Source: Paracoccus sp. MKU1 (GTDB lineage Bacteria > Pseudomonadota > Alphaproteobacteria > Rhodobacterales > Rhodobacteraceae). From it: a DNA stretch of 64,000 nt. The DNA lies in contig NZ_LLWQ01000221.1 of the NCBI RefSeq assembly GCF_001447385.1, positions 62,001 through 126,000 of the forward strand. Direction: 5' to 3'. Under the pieces are notes generated by a model, which did no database searches, was not told the origin of the DNA, and saw only the letters and a program-made list of their open reading frames with translations. The position numbers and the translations under genes are program-made. This document shows, in pieces, positions 16,913-25,384 of this stretch. The stretch's first letter is position 1. The number at the start of each line of letters is the position of its first letter.

Positions 16913-19848
16913 TGAACGACAGATCCCGGGTCACGGCCGTCCTCGGCCCGACCAATACCGGCAAGACGCATTACGCCATCGACCGGATGCTGGCGCATCG
17001 CACCGGGGTCATCGGCCTGCCGCTGCGGCTTCTGGCGCGCGAGGTCTATGACCGCATCGTCAAGGCGCGCGGCCCCTCGGTGGTGGCGCTGGTGACGGGC
17101 GAGGAGCGGATCGTGCCCGAGCGGGTGCAATACTGGGTCGCCACCACCGAGGCCATGCCCGAGGTCGGCGCCGATTTCGTCGCCATCGACGAGATCCAGC
17201 TTTGCGCCGATCCCGAGCGCGGCCACGTCTTCACCGACCGGCTGCTGAACATGCGGGGCCTGCACGAAACGCTGCTGCTGGGCAGCGACACCATGCGCCC
17301 GGCCATCGCCGCGCTGGTGCCGCAGGCGCAGTTCATGCGGCGCGAGCGGTTCTCGACCCTGTCCTGGGCGGGTTCGAAGAAGATCAGCCGCATGCCGCCG
17401 CGCTCGGCCATCGTCTGCTTCTCGGTTGAGGAGGTCTATGCCACGGCCGAGCTGATCCGCCGCCAGAAGGGCGGCTGCGCCGTGGTCATGGGGGCGCTGA
17501 GCCCGCGCACGCGGAACGCGCAGGTCGCCATGTATCAGGCAGGCGAGGTCGATTACCTGGTCGCGACCGATGCCATCGGCATGGGGCTGAACCTCGACAT
17601 CCGCCACATCGCCTTTTCCGCCACCGAGAAATTCGACGGCCGCCGCTATCGCCCGCTGTTCCCGCATGAGCTGGGCCAGATCGCCGGCCGGGCCGGGCGG
17701 CATACCGAGCCGGGCACCTTCGGCGTCACCGGCGACGCGGCCCCCTTGGACGAGGGGCTGATCGAGGCCATCGAGAACCACCGCTTCCAGCCCATCAGCC
17801 GGCTGATGTGGCGCAACGCGGCGCTGGAATTCGGCACGGTCGAGCGGCTGCTGAAAAGCCTGGAGACCCAGCCGCAATCGGAATGGCTGGCCCGCGGGCG
17901 CGAGGCGGACGATATCCGCGCGCTCAAGGCGCTTTCCGCCATGCCCGAGATCCACGACAGGGTGTCGCATCCTCGCGATGTGCGGCTTTTATGGGACGTG
18001 TGCCGCATTCCCGATTTCCGCGCCATCTCCGGGGTCGAGCATGCGACGCTGCTGGCGCGGATTTTCGGCTTTCTGCGCGAGGGCGAGGTGCCCGGCGACT
18101 GGCTGAAGGGACAAATCGCCAGAATTGATAAAACGCAAGGCGATATCGACACATTGTCGAAACGATTGGCATATATAAGGACCTGGACCTATGTTGCCCA
18201 ACGATCCGGCTGGGTTTCGGACGAAAGCCATTGGCGTGCGGAGACGCGCGCGGTAGAAGATCGGTTGTCGGACGCGTTGCACGCGGCGCTGACGCAAAGA
18301 TTCGTGGACCGGCGCACTTCCGTGCTGCTGCGCCGGCTCAAACAGAAGGAGAGCCTTTTGGCCGAGGTGAATGACAAGGGCGAAGTGACGGTCGAGGGCG
18401 AGTTCGCCGGCCGTCTGGAGGGCTTCCGCTTCCACGCCGATCCGAGCGCAACCGGGGACGAGGCGCGCATGTTGCAACGCGCCGCCTATGAGGCGCTGCG
18501 CCCCGAATTCCATCTGCGCGCCGACCGCTTCTATAACGCGCCGGATACCGAGCTGGACTTCACCGAACAGGGCGGCCTGATGTGGGGCAGCTCGGCGGTG
18601 GGCAAGCTGGTCAAGGGCGCCGAGGCGCTGAAGCCCGGCGTCGAGCCCTTCGTCGATGAGGAGGCCGGGCCCGAGATCGCCGAGAAGGTGCGCCGCCGGC
18701 TCCAGCATTTCATCGACCGCAAGATCGCGACCCTGTTCGAGCCGCTGCTGGCGCTGAAGAACGACGAGACGCTGACGGGCCTGGCCCGCGGCTTCGCCTT
18801 CCGCCTGCTCGAATCCTTCGGCGTGCTGCCGCGCGAGGGTGTGGCCACCGAGGTCAAGGAACTGGACCAGGACGCGCGCGGCCTGTTGCGCAAGCATGGC
18901 GTGCGCTTCGGCCAGTTCACCATCTTCCAGCCGGCACTCTTGAAACCGGCGCCGACCCGGCTGCGGCTGGTGCTCTGGGGGCTGGACCAGGGGCTGTCGG
19001 AATTTCCCGAAAGCCCGCCCCCCGGGCTGGTGACGATCCCCAACCTGCCCGACGTGCCCAAAGGCTATTATACGCTGTCGGGCTATCACCCGGCGGGCGA
19101 GCGGGCGATCCGCATCGACATGCTGGAGCGGCTGGCCGACATGCTACGCAGCCAGGACAGCCGCGGCGGCTTCGAGGCGACGCCCGACATGCTGTCGATC
19201 ACCGGCATGACGCTGGAGCAGTTCGCCGGGCTGATGCAGGGGCTGGGCTATCGCGCCGAGAAGGGCGAGCGGCCCAAGACCCGCGCCGAGGCCGCGCCCG
19301 TTGCCGAGCCGGTGCCGGAGGAAGCCGATCACGAGCATCCGCTGACCGAGGAGGAAAGCGTGCTCGCCGCCGAGACCCGCGCCAAGTGGGAGGCCGAGCA
19401 GGCTGCCCGCAAGGCCGCCGAGGCGGAAGCCGAAGGCGAGACCGCCGAAGAATCGCCGTCGGCCGAGATGGAGATGTTCTATACCTTCACCTGGGCGCCG
19501 CGCCCGCGGGGCGGCCATCGCCGGCCCGAGCGCAGCGAGCGCCAGGGCCAAGGCCAGGGACAGCCGCGTTCCCAGGGCGAGCGCGGCCCGCGCCGCGAGC
19601 GCGAGGCGGGATCGGAGAAGGCGGGGCAGGAGGGCCGGCGCGAAGGCAAGCCCTTCGAGGGCAAGCGCCGCGACGAGCATCGCGGCGAGCGGGGCGACCG
19701 GCCCGAGCGTGGCCCGAAGGGCAAGCCCAAGGGCAAGCCGCGCCATGACGGTCCCAAGAGCTTCGAGGCCCGCCCGCCGCGTGCCGAGAAACAGGCCGAC
19801 CCGGACAGCCCCTTCGCCATTCTCGCCGCGCTCAAGAACAAGTCGTGA
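16912..19848 (+). CDS. Suv3-like DExH-box RNA helicase with basic RG-rich tail
   Basis: This 978-residue superfamily 2 helicase resembles the mitochondrial RNA helicase Suv3. Walker A is GPTNTGKT (12-19) and motif II is DEIQ (93-96). Motif VI is QIAGRAGRH, preceded by ATDAIGMGLNLDI. The middle region matches the long Suv3-type C-terminal part. Residues from about 863 to 960 form a highly charged tail rich in Arg, Gly, Glu and Lys, with repeats such as GKPKGKP, likely for RNA or protein contacts. Suv3 works in RNA turnover; a similar role here is inference. It overlaps the TPR gene by one base and the S4 gene by four. Confidence 0.88.
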   Translation: MNDRSRVTAVLGPTNTGKTHYAIDRMLAHRTGVIGLPLRLLAREVYDRIVKARGPSVVALVTGEERIVPERVQYWVATTEAMPEVGADFVAIDEIQLCADPERGHVFTDRLLNMRGLHETLLLGSDTMRPAIAALVPQAQFMRRERFSTLSWAGSKKISRMPPRSAIVCFSVEEVYATAELIRRQKGGCAVVMGALSPRTRNAQVAMYQAGEVDYLVATDAIGMGLNLDIRHIAFSATEKFDGRRYRPLFPHELGQIAGRAGRHTEPGTFGVTGDAAPLDEGLIEAIENHRFQPISRLMWRNAALEFGTVERLLKSLETQPQSEWLARGREADDIRALKALSAMPEIHDRVSHPRDVRLLWDVCRIPDFRAISGVEHATLLARIFGFLREGEVPGDWLKGQIARIDKTQGDIDTLSKRLAYIRTWTYVAQRSGWVSDESHWRAETRAVEDRLSDALHAALTQRFVDRRTSVLLRRLKQKESLLAEVNDKGEVTVEGEFAGRLEGFRFHADPSATGDEARMLQRAAYEALRPEFHLRADRFYNAPDTELDFTEQGGLMWGSSAVGKLVKGAEALKPGVEPFVDEEAGPEIAEKVRRRLQHFIDRKIATLFEPLLALKNDETLTGLARGFAFRLLESFGVLPREGVATEVKELDQDARGLLRKHGVRFGQFTIFQPALLKPAPTRLRLVLWGLDQGLSEFPESPPPGLVTIPNLPDVPKGYYTLSGYHPAGERAIRIDMLERLADMLRSQDSRGGFEATPDMLSITGMTLEQFAGLMQGLGYRAEKGERPKTRAEAAPVAEPVPEEADHEHPLTEEESVLAAETRAKWEAEQAARKAAEAEAEGETAEESPSAEMEMFYTFTWAPRPRGGHRRPERSERQGQGQGQPRSQGERGPRREREAGSEKAGQEGRREGKPFEGKRRDEHRGERGDRPERGPKGKPKGKPRHDGPKSFEARPPRAEKQADPDSPFAILAALKNKS

Positions 19849-20114
19849 GCCGAGAGGAGCCAGGCGCGATCCGGCTCGACCGCTGGCTGCATCACGCGCG
19901 GCTGTTCAAGACCCGGACCCTGGCTGCCGATGCGATCGGCGCCGGGGGCATCCGGGTGAACGGGCAGCCTTGCAGCAAGCCGGCGCAGGCGGTGCGGAAC
20001 GGCGATACCGTCACCGTCTCGGCCCATGGCCGGGTGCGGGTGCTGCGGGTTCTGCTTTTGGGCGAGCGCCGCGGTCCGGCCAGCGAAGCCGCGATGCTTT
20101 ACGAGGAACTTTAG
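19845..20114 (+). CDS. S4-domain RNA-binding protein, Hsp15-like
   Basis: This 89-residue protein is essentially one S4 RNA-binding domain (IRLDRWLHHARLFKTRTLA and GGIRVNGQPC, then NGDTVTV). It resembles Hsp15 (HslR), which binds 50S subunits carrying stalled nascent chains. The start is GTG at 19845, overlapping the helicase stop as GTGA, so synthesis is probably coupled to the helicase. It lacks the longer C-terminal tail of E. coli Hsp15 (133 residues). Confidence 0.87.
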   Translation: MSREEPGAIRLDRWLHHARLFKTRTLAADAIGAGGIRVNGQPCSKPAQAVRNGDTVTVSAHGRVRVLRVLLLGERRGPASEAAMLYEEL

Positions 20115-20277
20115 GCGCCTTTGGCAAAGAACCGGGTTCCGGCCGGCGCCGCTGCGACAGAACGCCATCCCATCCCGGCTCTGCCCGGGCCATATCCGCG
20201 TCTTTTCGCCCGTGGCGGCCTTGATTGATGGCCGCAGCGAGCGTAACTAGCCGATCAGGAAACAGGAATATCGCGCC

Positions 20278-20616
20278 ATGACCTATGTCGTCACCGAAAA
20301 CTGCATCATGTGCAAATACACCGATTGCGTCGAGGTGTGCCCCGTGGACTGTTTCTATGAAGGCGAGAACACGCTGGTCATCCATCCCGACGAATGCATC
20401 GATTGCGGCGTCTGCGAACCGGAATGCCCGGCCGATGCGATTCGGCCCGATACCGAACCCGACATGGAGAAATGGGTCGAGTTCAATCGCAAATATGCCG
20501 AGACCTGGCCGGTGATCACCCGCAAGAAGGACCCGATGCCCGGCTATGAGGAGATGGACGGCACGCCCGGCAAGCTGGAGAAATATTTCTCGGAAGCGCC
20601 CGGCGAGGGGGATTGA
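20278..20616 (+). CDS. fdxA: 7Fe (3Fe-4S/4Fe-4S) ferredoxin FdxA
   Basis: This 112-residue ferredoxin of the FdII/FdxA type has the cysteine pattern CIMCKYTDCVEVCP near the N-terminus and CIDCGVCEPECP near residues 40-51. That pattern supports one 3Fe-4S and one 4Fe-4S cluster, with the family C-terminal extension (residues 60-112). It is a cytoplasmic electron carrier of unknown partner. The 163 bases upstream contain no gene, so it likely has its own promoter. Confidence 0.95.
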   Translation: MTYVVTENCIMCKYTDCVEVCPVDCFYEGENTLVIHPDECIDCGVCEPECPADAIRPDTEPDMEKWVEFNRKYAETWPVITRKKDPMPGYEEMDGTPGKLEKYFSEAPGEGD

Positions 20617-21070
20617 GACCGACGGTCCCGTTCCGGCCGGAATTTCGTTCGCAAGGCTAGCGGTTGTGCTGATTGCGCATCATATGCCGCTTTTGTCTGC
20701 CTTGCCGCTGGCGGGAAAATCCGGGAATCGGTAAACCGCAGCTGTGGCGGGGGCGCAGTTGATTCGCACCGGGCCATGCATCGGCTCTGCTGGTGGATCG
20801 GGTATCGGGTGCTGATTTTCAAAGATTTTCTCTCATCGGACAGGGCCGGTGCCGCTTTGCAGCGAACCTTTGAACCGGCGCGGTTTTTGTGCTATGGTGC
20901 AACCATCTCGCGCCGGTCGGGCTGCTTTTGTGGCCCGAGCGGCGCTGCTGCCTGTGCTGATCGACTGCCCGATCAGAAGTGCAAGAACAACAATGTTGGC
21001 CCGTAAGGGGGGATCGTCCCGCCTTGGGGGTTTTTGTGCCGCGCGGCGGTGCAACTGCGAAGGAAGCCCA
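20617..21070 (+). promoter_or_regulatory. CarD upstream region with sigma-70-type promoter and long leader
   Basis: No gene is supported between fdxA and carD. TTGAAC (20870-20875) and TATGGT (20893-20898), separated by 17 bases, form a good sigma-70-like promoter. A start near 20905 gives a 5' leader of about 165 nt. The leader can fold a hairpin of CTGATCG and CGATCAG arms (20957-20963, 20970-20976). AAGGAAG precedes the carD ATG. I see no known riboswitch in it. Confidence 0.55.
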
Positions 21071-21580
21071 ATGTCGAAAGCCAAGAAGACCGAATTCCGC
21101 CCCGATGACTTTGTCGTCTATCCCACCCATGGCGTGGGCCGCATCGTTTCGATCGAAGAACAGGAGGTTGCCGGGCTGCGCCTCGAGATGTTCGTGATCT
21201 CGTTCGAGAAGGACAAGATGACCCTGCGCGTGCCGACCGCGCGCGCCACCGAGATCGGCATGCGTGGCCTTTCGACCCCGGATCTGGTCGAGCGGGCGCT
21301 GGACACCCTGAAGGGCAAGGCCCGGGTCAAGCGGGCGATGTGGTCGCGCCGCGCCCAGGAATATGAGCAAAAGATCAACTCGGGCGACCTGATGTCGATT
21401 GCCGAGGTGGTGCGCGACCTGCATCGCAACGACGACCAGCGCGAGCAGTCCTATTCCGAGCGTCAGCTTTATGAGGCCGCCCTGGACCGCCTGACCCGCG
21501 AAGTCGCCGCCGTCAGCGGCATGGACGAGGCCGGCGCCCAGAAGAAAGTCGAGACCGTGCTGACCGCCCGCGCCGCCTGA
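21071..21580 (+). CDS. carD: CarD-family transcriptional regulator (RNA polymerase-binding)
   Basis: This 169-residue protein has the N-terminal CarD/TRCF RNA-polymerase-interaction domain (FVVYPTHGVGRIVSIE, about residues 13-28) and the helical CdnL/CarD C-terminal domain (MWSRRAQEYEQKINSGDL near 89-106). CarD stabilises promoter open complexes, and in Rhodobacter sphaeroides it activates promoters lacking a conserved T at -7 (established knowledge). A terminator follows at 21603-21627. Confidence 0.95.
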   Translation: MSKAKKTEFRPDDFVVYPTHGVGRIVSIEEQEVAGLRLEMFVISFEKDKMTLRVPTARATEIGMRGLSTPDLVERALDTLKGKARVKRAMWSRRAQEYEQKINSGDLMSIAEVVRDLHRNDDQREQSYSERQLYEAALDRLTREVAAVSGMDEAGAQKKVETVLTARAA

Positions 21581-21602
21581 ACGACGGCCGGCCGGGATGA
21601 TC

Positions 21603-21627
21603 GGGGCGCCTGCGGGCGCCCTTTCTC
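21603..21627 (+). terminator. Intrinsic terminator of carD
   Basis: GGGCGCC (21604-21610) pairs with GGCGCCC (21615-21621) around a TGCG loop, followed by CTTTCTC. It lies 23 bases past the carD stop. The same hairpin could also stop the converging lysE transcript, although the A/T run is weaker on that side. Confidence 0.75.
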
Positions 21628-21726
21628 ATTTGTCACGGCACGATGGGCGCCAGAAAACCGCAGCGCGACGAATATGCAGAAGGTTCGAGAGCCGCCGGGA
21701 ACCGCTCCGGGCGGCTTGCGGTCTCA

Positions 21727-22302
21727 TCAGGCGCGCATGACGCCGAAAACCAGCGAGATCGAAACGAAGGCGAGCCAGATCGAGGCCAGCCGCTGGACCC
21801 CTTGCAACCGCCTGCCGCCACCATTTCCGGCCTGCGTCAAGCAGCCTGCGCAGCCCCAGGCCAGTGCGGCGCCCATCACCATCAGGCAGAACATCCCCAG
21901 CCGCGGCGCGAAAGCCGGGTCGTCCGGGGCCGGCAGCAGGACGAGACCAAAGATCAGCGCCTTGGGATTCAGCACGGTTGTTACATAGATCCGCTGGGCC
22001 CCGACCGCCTTGTCCGTCCCCTCGCCGTCCTGCGACCGCCATAGCGTCGTGGCCAGGACCATGATCCAGACCGCCGCCGCAAGCTTCAGCGCGATGGCAA
22101 GGGCAGGCGACCGCTCGATCACCCCTGCACCCAGAAAGGCCAGCGGCAGGACGGTGGTCAGGTAGCCTGCCAGTTCCGCAGGCAGCAGGCGCAGGACGCT
22201 GCCCAAGCCCCGCCGCGCCCCGGCGAGCCCCATCAGCGTGTTCGTCGGCCCCGGCGCCAGCAGCAGGGCCAGAACCGCCGAGGCGAATGCAGTCATGGTC
22301 AT
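21727..22302 (-). CDS. LysE/RhtB-family amino acid exporter
   Basis: This 191-residue membrane protein of the LysE/RhtB superfamily has the family N-terminal motif LLLAPGPTNTLM (about residues 13-24) and several hydrophobic helices; NPKALIFGLVL lies near the middle. Family members export amino acids or derivatives; the substrate is unknown. Two ATG starts are possible (22302, 22296); GGGAAGG precedes them. Confidence 0.85.
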   Translation of the reverse strand: MTMTAFASAVLALLLAPGPTNTLMGLAGARRGLGSVLRLLPAELAGYLTTVLPLAFLGAGVIERSPALAIALKLAAAVWIMVLATTLWRSQDGEGTDKAVGAQRIYVTTVLNPKALIFGLVLLPAPDDPAFAPRLGMFCLMVMGAALAWGCAGCLTQAGNGGGRRLQGVQRLASIWLAFVSISLVFGVMRA

Positions 22303-22491
22303 CGCGTGCAAACCTTCCCAATGCCGCCGCTGCGCTATCACGGCGCTTCCTTCCGGGAATTGATCTGGGTCACGGGCGCAAGGCAAATATCCGTCCCAGG
22401 TCCCTTTGCCTGCCCGAGACCACACGGCAGGGTGCTTTCGCCTCTTGCCGGCGGGCAGGGGCGACCCGGCGGGGCCGCCCCCTGGCGGCCT

Positions 22492-23877
22492 TCAGCCCAG
22501 GGCCGCCAGGATCCGCGCCCAGCTTCGCGCCCCCTTGGCGAAGCTGCCGAGGTCGTATTTCTCGTTCGGCGAATGAATGCGGTCGTCGTCGCGGGCAAAG
22601 CCGATCAGCATGGAATCCATGCCCAGGATCTCCTTGAAATCCCCGGCGATGGGGATCGAGCCGCCGGCGCCGATATAGGCGGCCTCGCGGCCCCATTCCT
22701 GCGTCAGCGCCGCCTTGGCCGCGGTGAAGGCCGGGTCCGAAATATCCATGCGGCTGGCCGGGCTCGCACCGTGGCCGTGGAACTCGACGCTGCAATCCGC
22801 TGGCACATGGGCGCGGACATGGGCGCGGAAGGAGTCGCGGATGCGTTCGGGATCCTGCGCGCCGGTCAGGCGGAAGCTGACCTTGGCTCGGGCTTCGGCG
22901 GGCAGAACCGTCTTGAAACCCTCGCCGGTATAGCCGCCGGTGATGCCGTTGATCTCGAAGGTGGGGCGGTTCCAGATCATCTCCAGCCCGGTGCGGCCCT
23001 GTTCGCCGACGGGGTGCTTCAGCCCGACGCGCGACAGGAACTCACCCGGATCGAAGCCGAGCGCGGCCCAATCGGCGCGCAGCTCGTCCGAAAGCTCCTC
23101 GACGCCGTCGTAGAAGCCGGGCAGGGTGACACGGCCGCTGGCATCCTTGATCGTCGAGAGCGCGTTGACCAGGATCTGGATCGGGTTCGCCGCCAGCCCG
23201 CCGAAGCTGCCGGAATGCAGGTCGCGGTCGGCGGCGCGGACCACGATCTCGTCACCATAGAGCCCGCGCAACTGGGTGGTGATGGCCGGGCGGCCATCGG
23301 CATAGAGCCCGGTGTCGCAGATCATGGCGATGCCGGCGCGCAGCTCCTCGGCATGCTCGCGCAGGAAGGGGCGCAGGCTGGGCGACCCGGATTCCTCCTC
23401 GCCCTCGAACAGCAGCACCAGGTCCGAGGGCAGGCTGCCATGCACCGCCTTCCAGGCACGGAAGGCCTCGACGAAGGTCATGAGCTGGCCCTTGTCGTCC
23501 GAGGCGCCACGGCCGCGGATGACCTTGCCCTGGGGCGTGTCCTCGATCTGCGGCTCGAAGGGCGGCCGCTCCCACAGCTCAAGCGGATCGACCGGCTGCA
23601 CGTCATAATGGCCATAGAACAGCAGCGGCCGCCGCACGCCCTTGGGCGAATGGGCGACGACCATGGGATGGCCGGGCGTGTCGCGCAGCGCGGCGTCGAA
23701 GCCCAGGGCGGTCAGCTCGGCGCAGAGCCATTCCGCCGCCCGCCGCACCTCGCCCTTATAGGCCGGATCGGTAGAGATCGAGGGAATGCGCAGAAACTCC
23801 ATGAGCCTGTCCAGCGCGCGCGGCAGTTCCTCGTCCAGGGTTGAAAGTATTTCGCCGATTCTGGAATTGTCCGTCAT
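22492..23877 (-). CDS. M20-family metallopeptidase (dipeptidase)
   Basis: This peptidase of about 461 residues has the M20 metal-site motifs FYGHYDVQPVDP, GRGASDDKGQ and LLFEGEEESGSP in the first half and a dimerisation domain in the middle (about 200-310). It resembles the M20 dipeptidase/carnosinase group (CndP-like). The start at 23877 is chosen because the longer frame to 23970 runs into the hemA control region. It is divergent from hemA. Confidence 0.9.
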   Translation of the reverse strand: MTDNSRIGEILSTLDEELPRALDRLMEFLRIPSISTDPAYKGEVRRAAEWLCAELTALGFDAALRDTPGHPMVVAHSPKGVRRPLLFYGHYDVQPVDPLELWERPPFEPQIEDTPQGKVIRGRGASDDKGQLMTFVEAFRAWKAVHGSLPSDLVLLFEGEEESGSPSLRPFLREHAEELRAGIAMICDTGLYADGRPAITTQLRGLYGDEIVVRAADRDLHSGSFGGLAANPIQILVNALSTIKDASGRVTLPGFYDGVEELSDELRADWAALGFDPGEFLSRVGLKHPVGEQGRTGLEMIWNRPTFEINGITGGYTGEGFKTVLPAEARAKVSFRLTGAQDPERIRDSFRAHVRAHVPADCSVEFHGHGASPASRMDISDPAFTAAKAALTQEWGREAAYIGAGGSIPIAGDFKEILGMDSMLIGFARDDDRIHSPNEKYDLGSFAKGARSWARILAALG

Positions 23878-23963
23878 TCTTCGTCTTTCTTGATTGATTT
23901 TCTCAGAGAAATGCCTGCCATCTTGGTCGTGGTGCGACATTTTTGCGCTGTATTTTCCCCGCT

Positions 23964-24005
23964 TTGACACTTATCAATGTATGACCCGCGGGATCGGAGC
24001 ATGAT
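23964..24005 (+). promoter_or_regulatory. FNR-type box and -10 element of the hemA promoter
   Basis: TTGAC-ACTT-ATCAA (23964-23977) matches the FNR consensus at nine of ten positions. CATGAT at 24000-24005 would be the -10, giving a start near 24012 and placing the box centre at -41.5, the class II position. hemA of Rhodobacter sphaeroides is known to be FNR-controlled. The box lies between hemA and the divergent M20 gene and could also affect the latter. Confidence 0.78.
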
Positions 24006-24045
24006 CCCCCAAGCAAGCAAGTTCAAGCAAGGCAAGGGATCTGTC

Positions 24046-25275
24046 ATGGACTACTCAGCCGCCCTCGATCAGGCCATCGGCAAGCTGCACGAGGAAGGTC
24101 GCTATCGCACCTTCATCGACATCGAGCGCCGCAAGGGGGCCTATCCGCTGGCGGTCTGGACCCGGCCTGACGGGACCGAGACCGAGATCACGGTTTGGTG
24201 CGGCAACGATTACCTGGGCATGGGCCAGCATCCGGTGGTGCTGGCGGCGATGCACGAGGCGCTGGATGCCACCGGGGCGGGTTCCGGCGGCACGCGCAAC
24301 ATCTCGGGCACCACGATCTATCACAAGCGGCTCGAGGCGGAACTGGCCGACCTGCACCAGAAAGAGGCCGCGCTGGTCTTTTCCAGCGCCTATACCGCCA
24401 ATGACGCGACGCTCTCGACCCTGCGCAAGCTGTTCCCCGGCCTCATCATCTATTCGGACGCGCTGAACCACGCCTCGATGATCGAGGGAATCAAGCGTTT
24501 CGACGGCGCCAAGCGCATCTTCCGCCACAATGACGTGGCGCATCTGCGCGAGTTGCTGGAGGCCGACGATCCCGAGGCGCCGAAGCTGATCGCCTTCGAG
24601 TCGATCTATTCCATGGACGGCGATTTCGGTCCCATCGCCGCGATCTGCGATCTGGCCGATGAATTTAACGCCCTGACCTATCTGGACGAGGTGCATGCCG
24701 TCGGCATGTATGGTCCGCGCGGCGGCGGCGTGGCCGAGCGTGACGGGCTTGCGCATCGCATCGACATCTTCAACGGCACGCTGGGCAAGGCCTTCGGCGT
24801 TTTCGGCGGCTATATCGCCGCCTCGGCCAAGATGGTGGATGCGATCCGCTCCTATGCGCCGGGCTTCATCTTCACCACCTCGCTGCCGCCGGCCGTGGCG
24901 GCGGGCGCCGCGGCTTCGATCGCCTTCCTGAAGACGGCCGAGGGGCAGTTGCTGCGCGACCGCCAGCAGTTGAATGCCCGCATCCTGAAGATGCGGCTGC
25001 GTGGCCTCGGCATGCCGATCATGGACCATGGCAGCCATATCGTGCCGGTGCATGTCGGCAACCCGGTGCACTGCAAGGCGCTGTCGGATCTGCTGCTGGC
25101 CGATTTCGGCATCTATGTGCAGCCGATCAACTTCCCCACCGTGCCGCGCGGCACCGAGCGGCTGCGCTTCACGCCTTCGCCGGTGCATGACCCCAAGCAG
25201 ATCGACCACCTCGTGAAGGCCATGGACAACCTGTGGTCGCAGTGCAAACTGAACCGTTCAACTTCGGCTGCCTGA
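24046..25275 (+). CDS. hemA: 5-aminolevulinate synthase
   Basis: This 409-residue PLP enzyme condenses glycine and succinyl-CoA to 5-aminolevulinate, the first step of the alphaproteobacterial C4 (Shemin) heme pathway. The PLP lysine is K248 in TLGKAFG, the same number as in Rhodobacter. Other class motifs are YLDEVHAVGMYG and GTRNISGT. The start at 24046 follows AAGGGA; an in-frame extension to 23977 would overlap the FNR box and is rejected. Confidence 0.96.
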   Translation: MDYSAALDQAIGKLHEEGRYRTFIDIERRKGAYPLAVWTRPDGTETEITVWCGNDYLGMGQHPVVLAAMHEALDATGAGSGGTRNISGTTIYHKRLEAELADLHQKEAALVFSSAYTANDATLSTLRKLFPGLIIYSDALNHASMIEGIKRFDGAKRIFRHNDVAHLRELLEADDPEAPKLIAFESIYSMDGDFGPIAAICDLADEFNALTYLDEVHAVGMYGPRGGGVAERDGLAHRIDIFNGTLGKAFGVFGGYIAASAKMVDAIRSYAPGFIFTTSLPPAVAAGAAASIAFLKTAEGQLLRDRQQLNARILKMRLRGLGMPIMDHGSHIVPVHVGNPVHCKALSDLLLADFGIYVQPINFPTVPRGTERLRFTPSPVHDPKQIDHLVKAMDNLWSQCKLNRSTSAA

Positions 25276-25384
25276 AGCGGTTTCGGGGTGAAGACCTCTC
25301 GCGCCCGTGATAACCTTGCTTTAATCAAGTTGTGAGAGTCTTCCGATTCGGGGAAGACGAGCAGCAAAGAATGGGGCAGGCGCA

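Noticed and set aside
19468..19848. Tandem repeats in the helicase tail as a possible DNA repeat array or CRISPR
   Set aside because: The repetition reflects charged RG/GK-rich codons in one frame; units are irregular, with no equal spacers.
20631..20645. Palindrome TTCCGGCCGGAA after fdxA as terminator
   Set aside because: It has no loop bases and only a short T stretch, so it is not a credible intrinsic terminator.
25312..25331. FNR-like TTGCT...ATCAA before the RodZ-like gene
   Set aside because: The half-sites are separated by three bases instead of four and the first half has a mismatch, so it does not fit the consensus.
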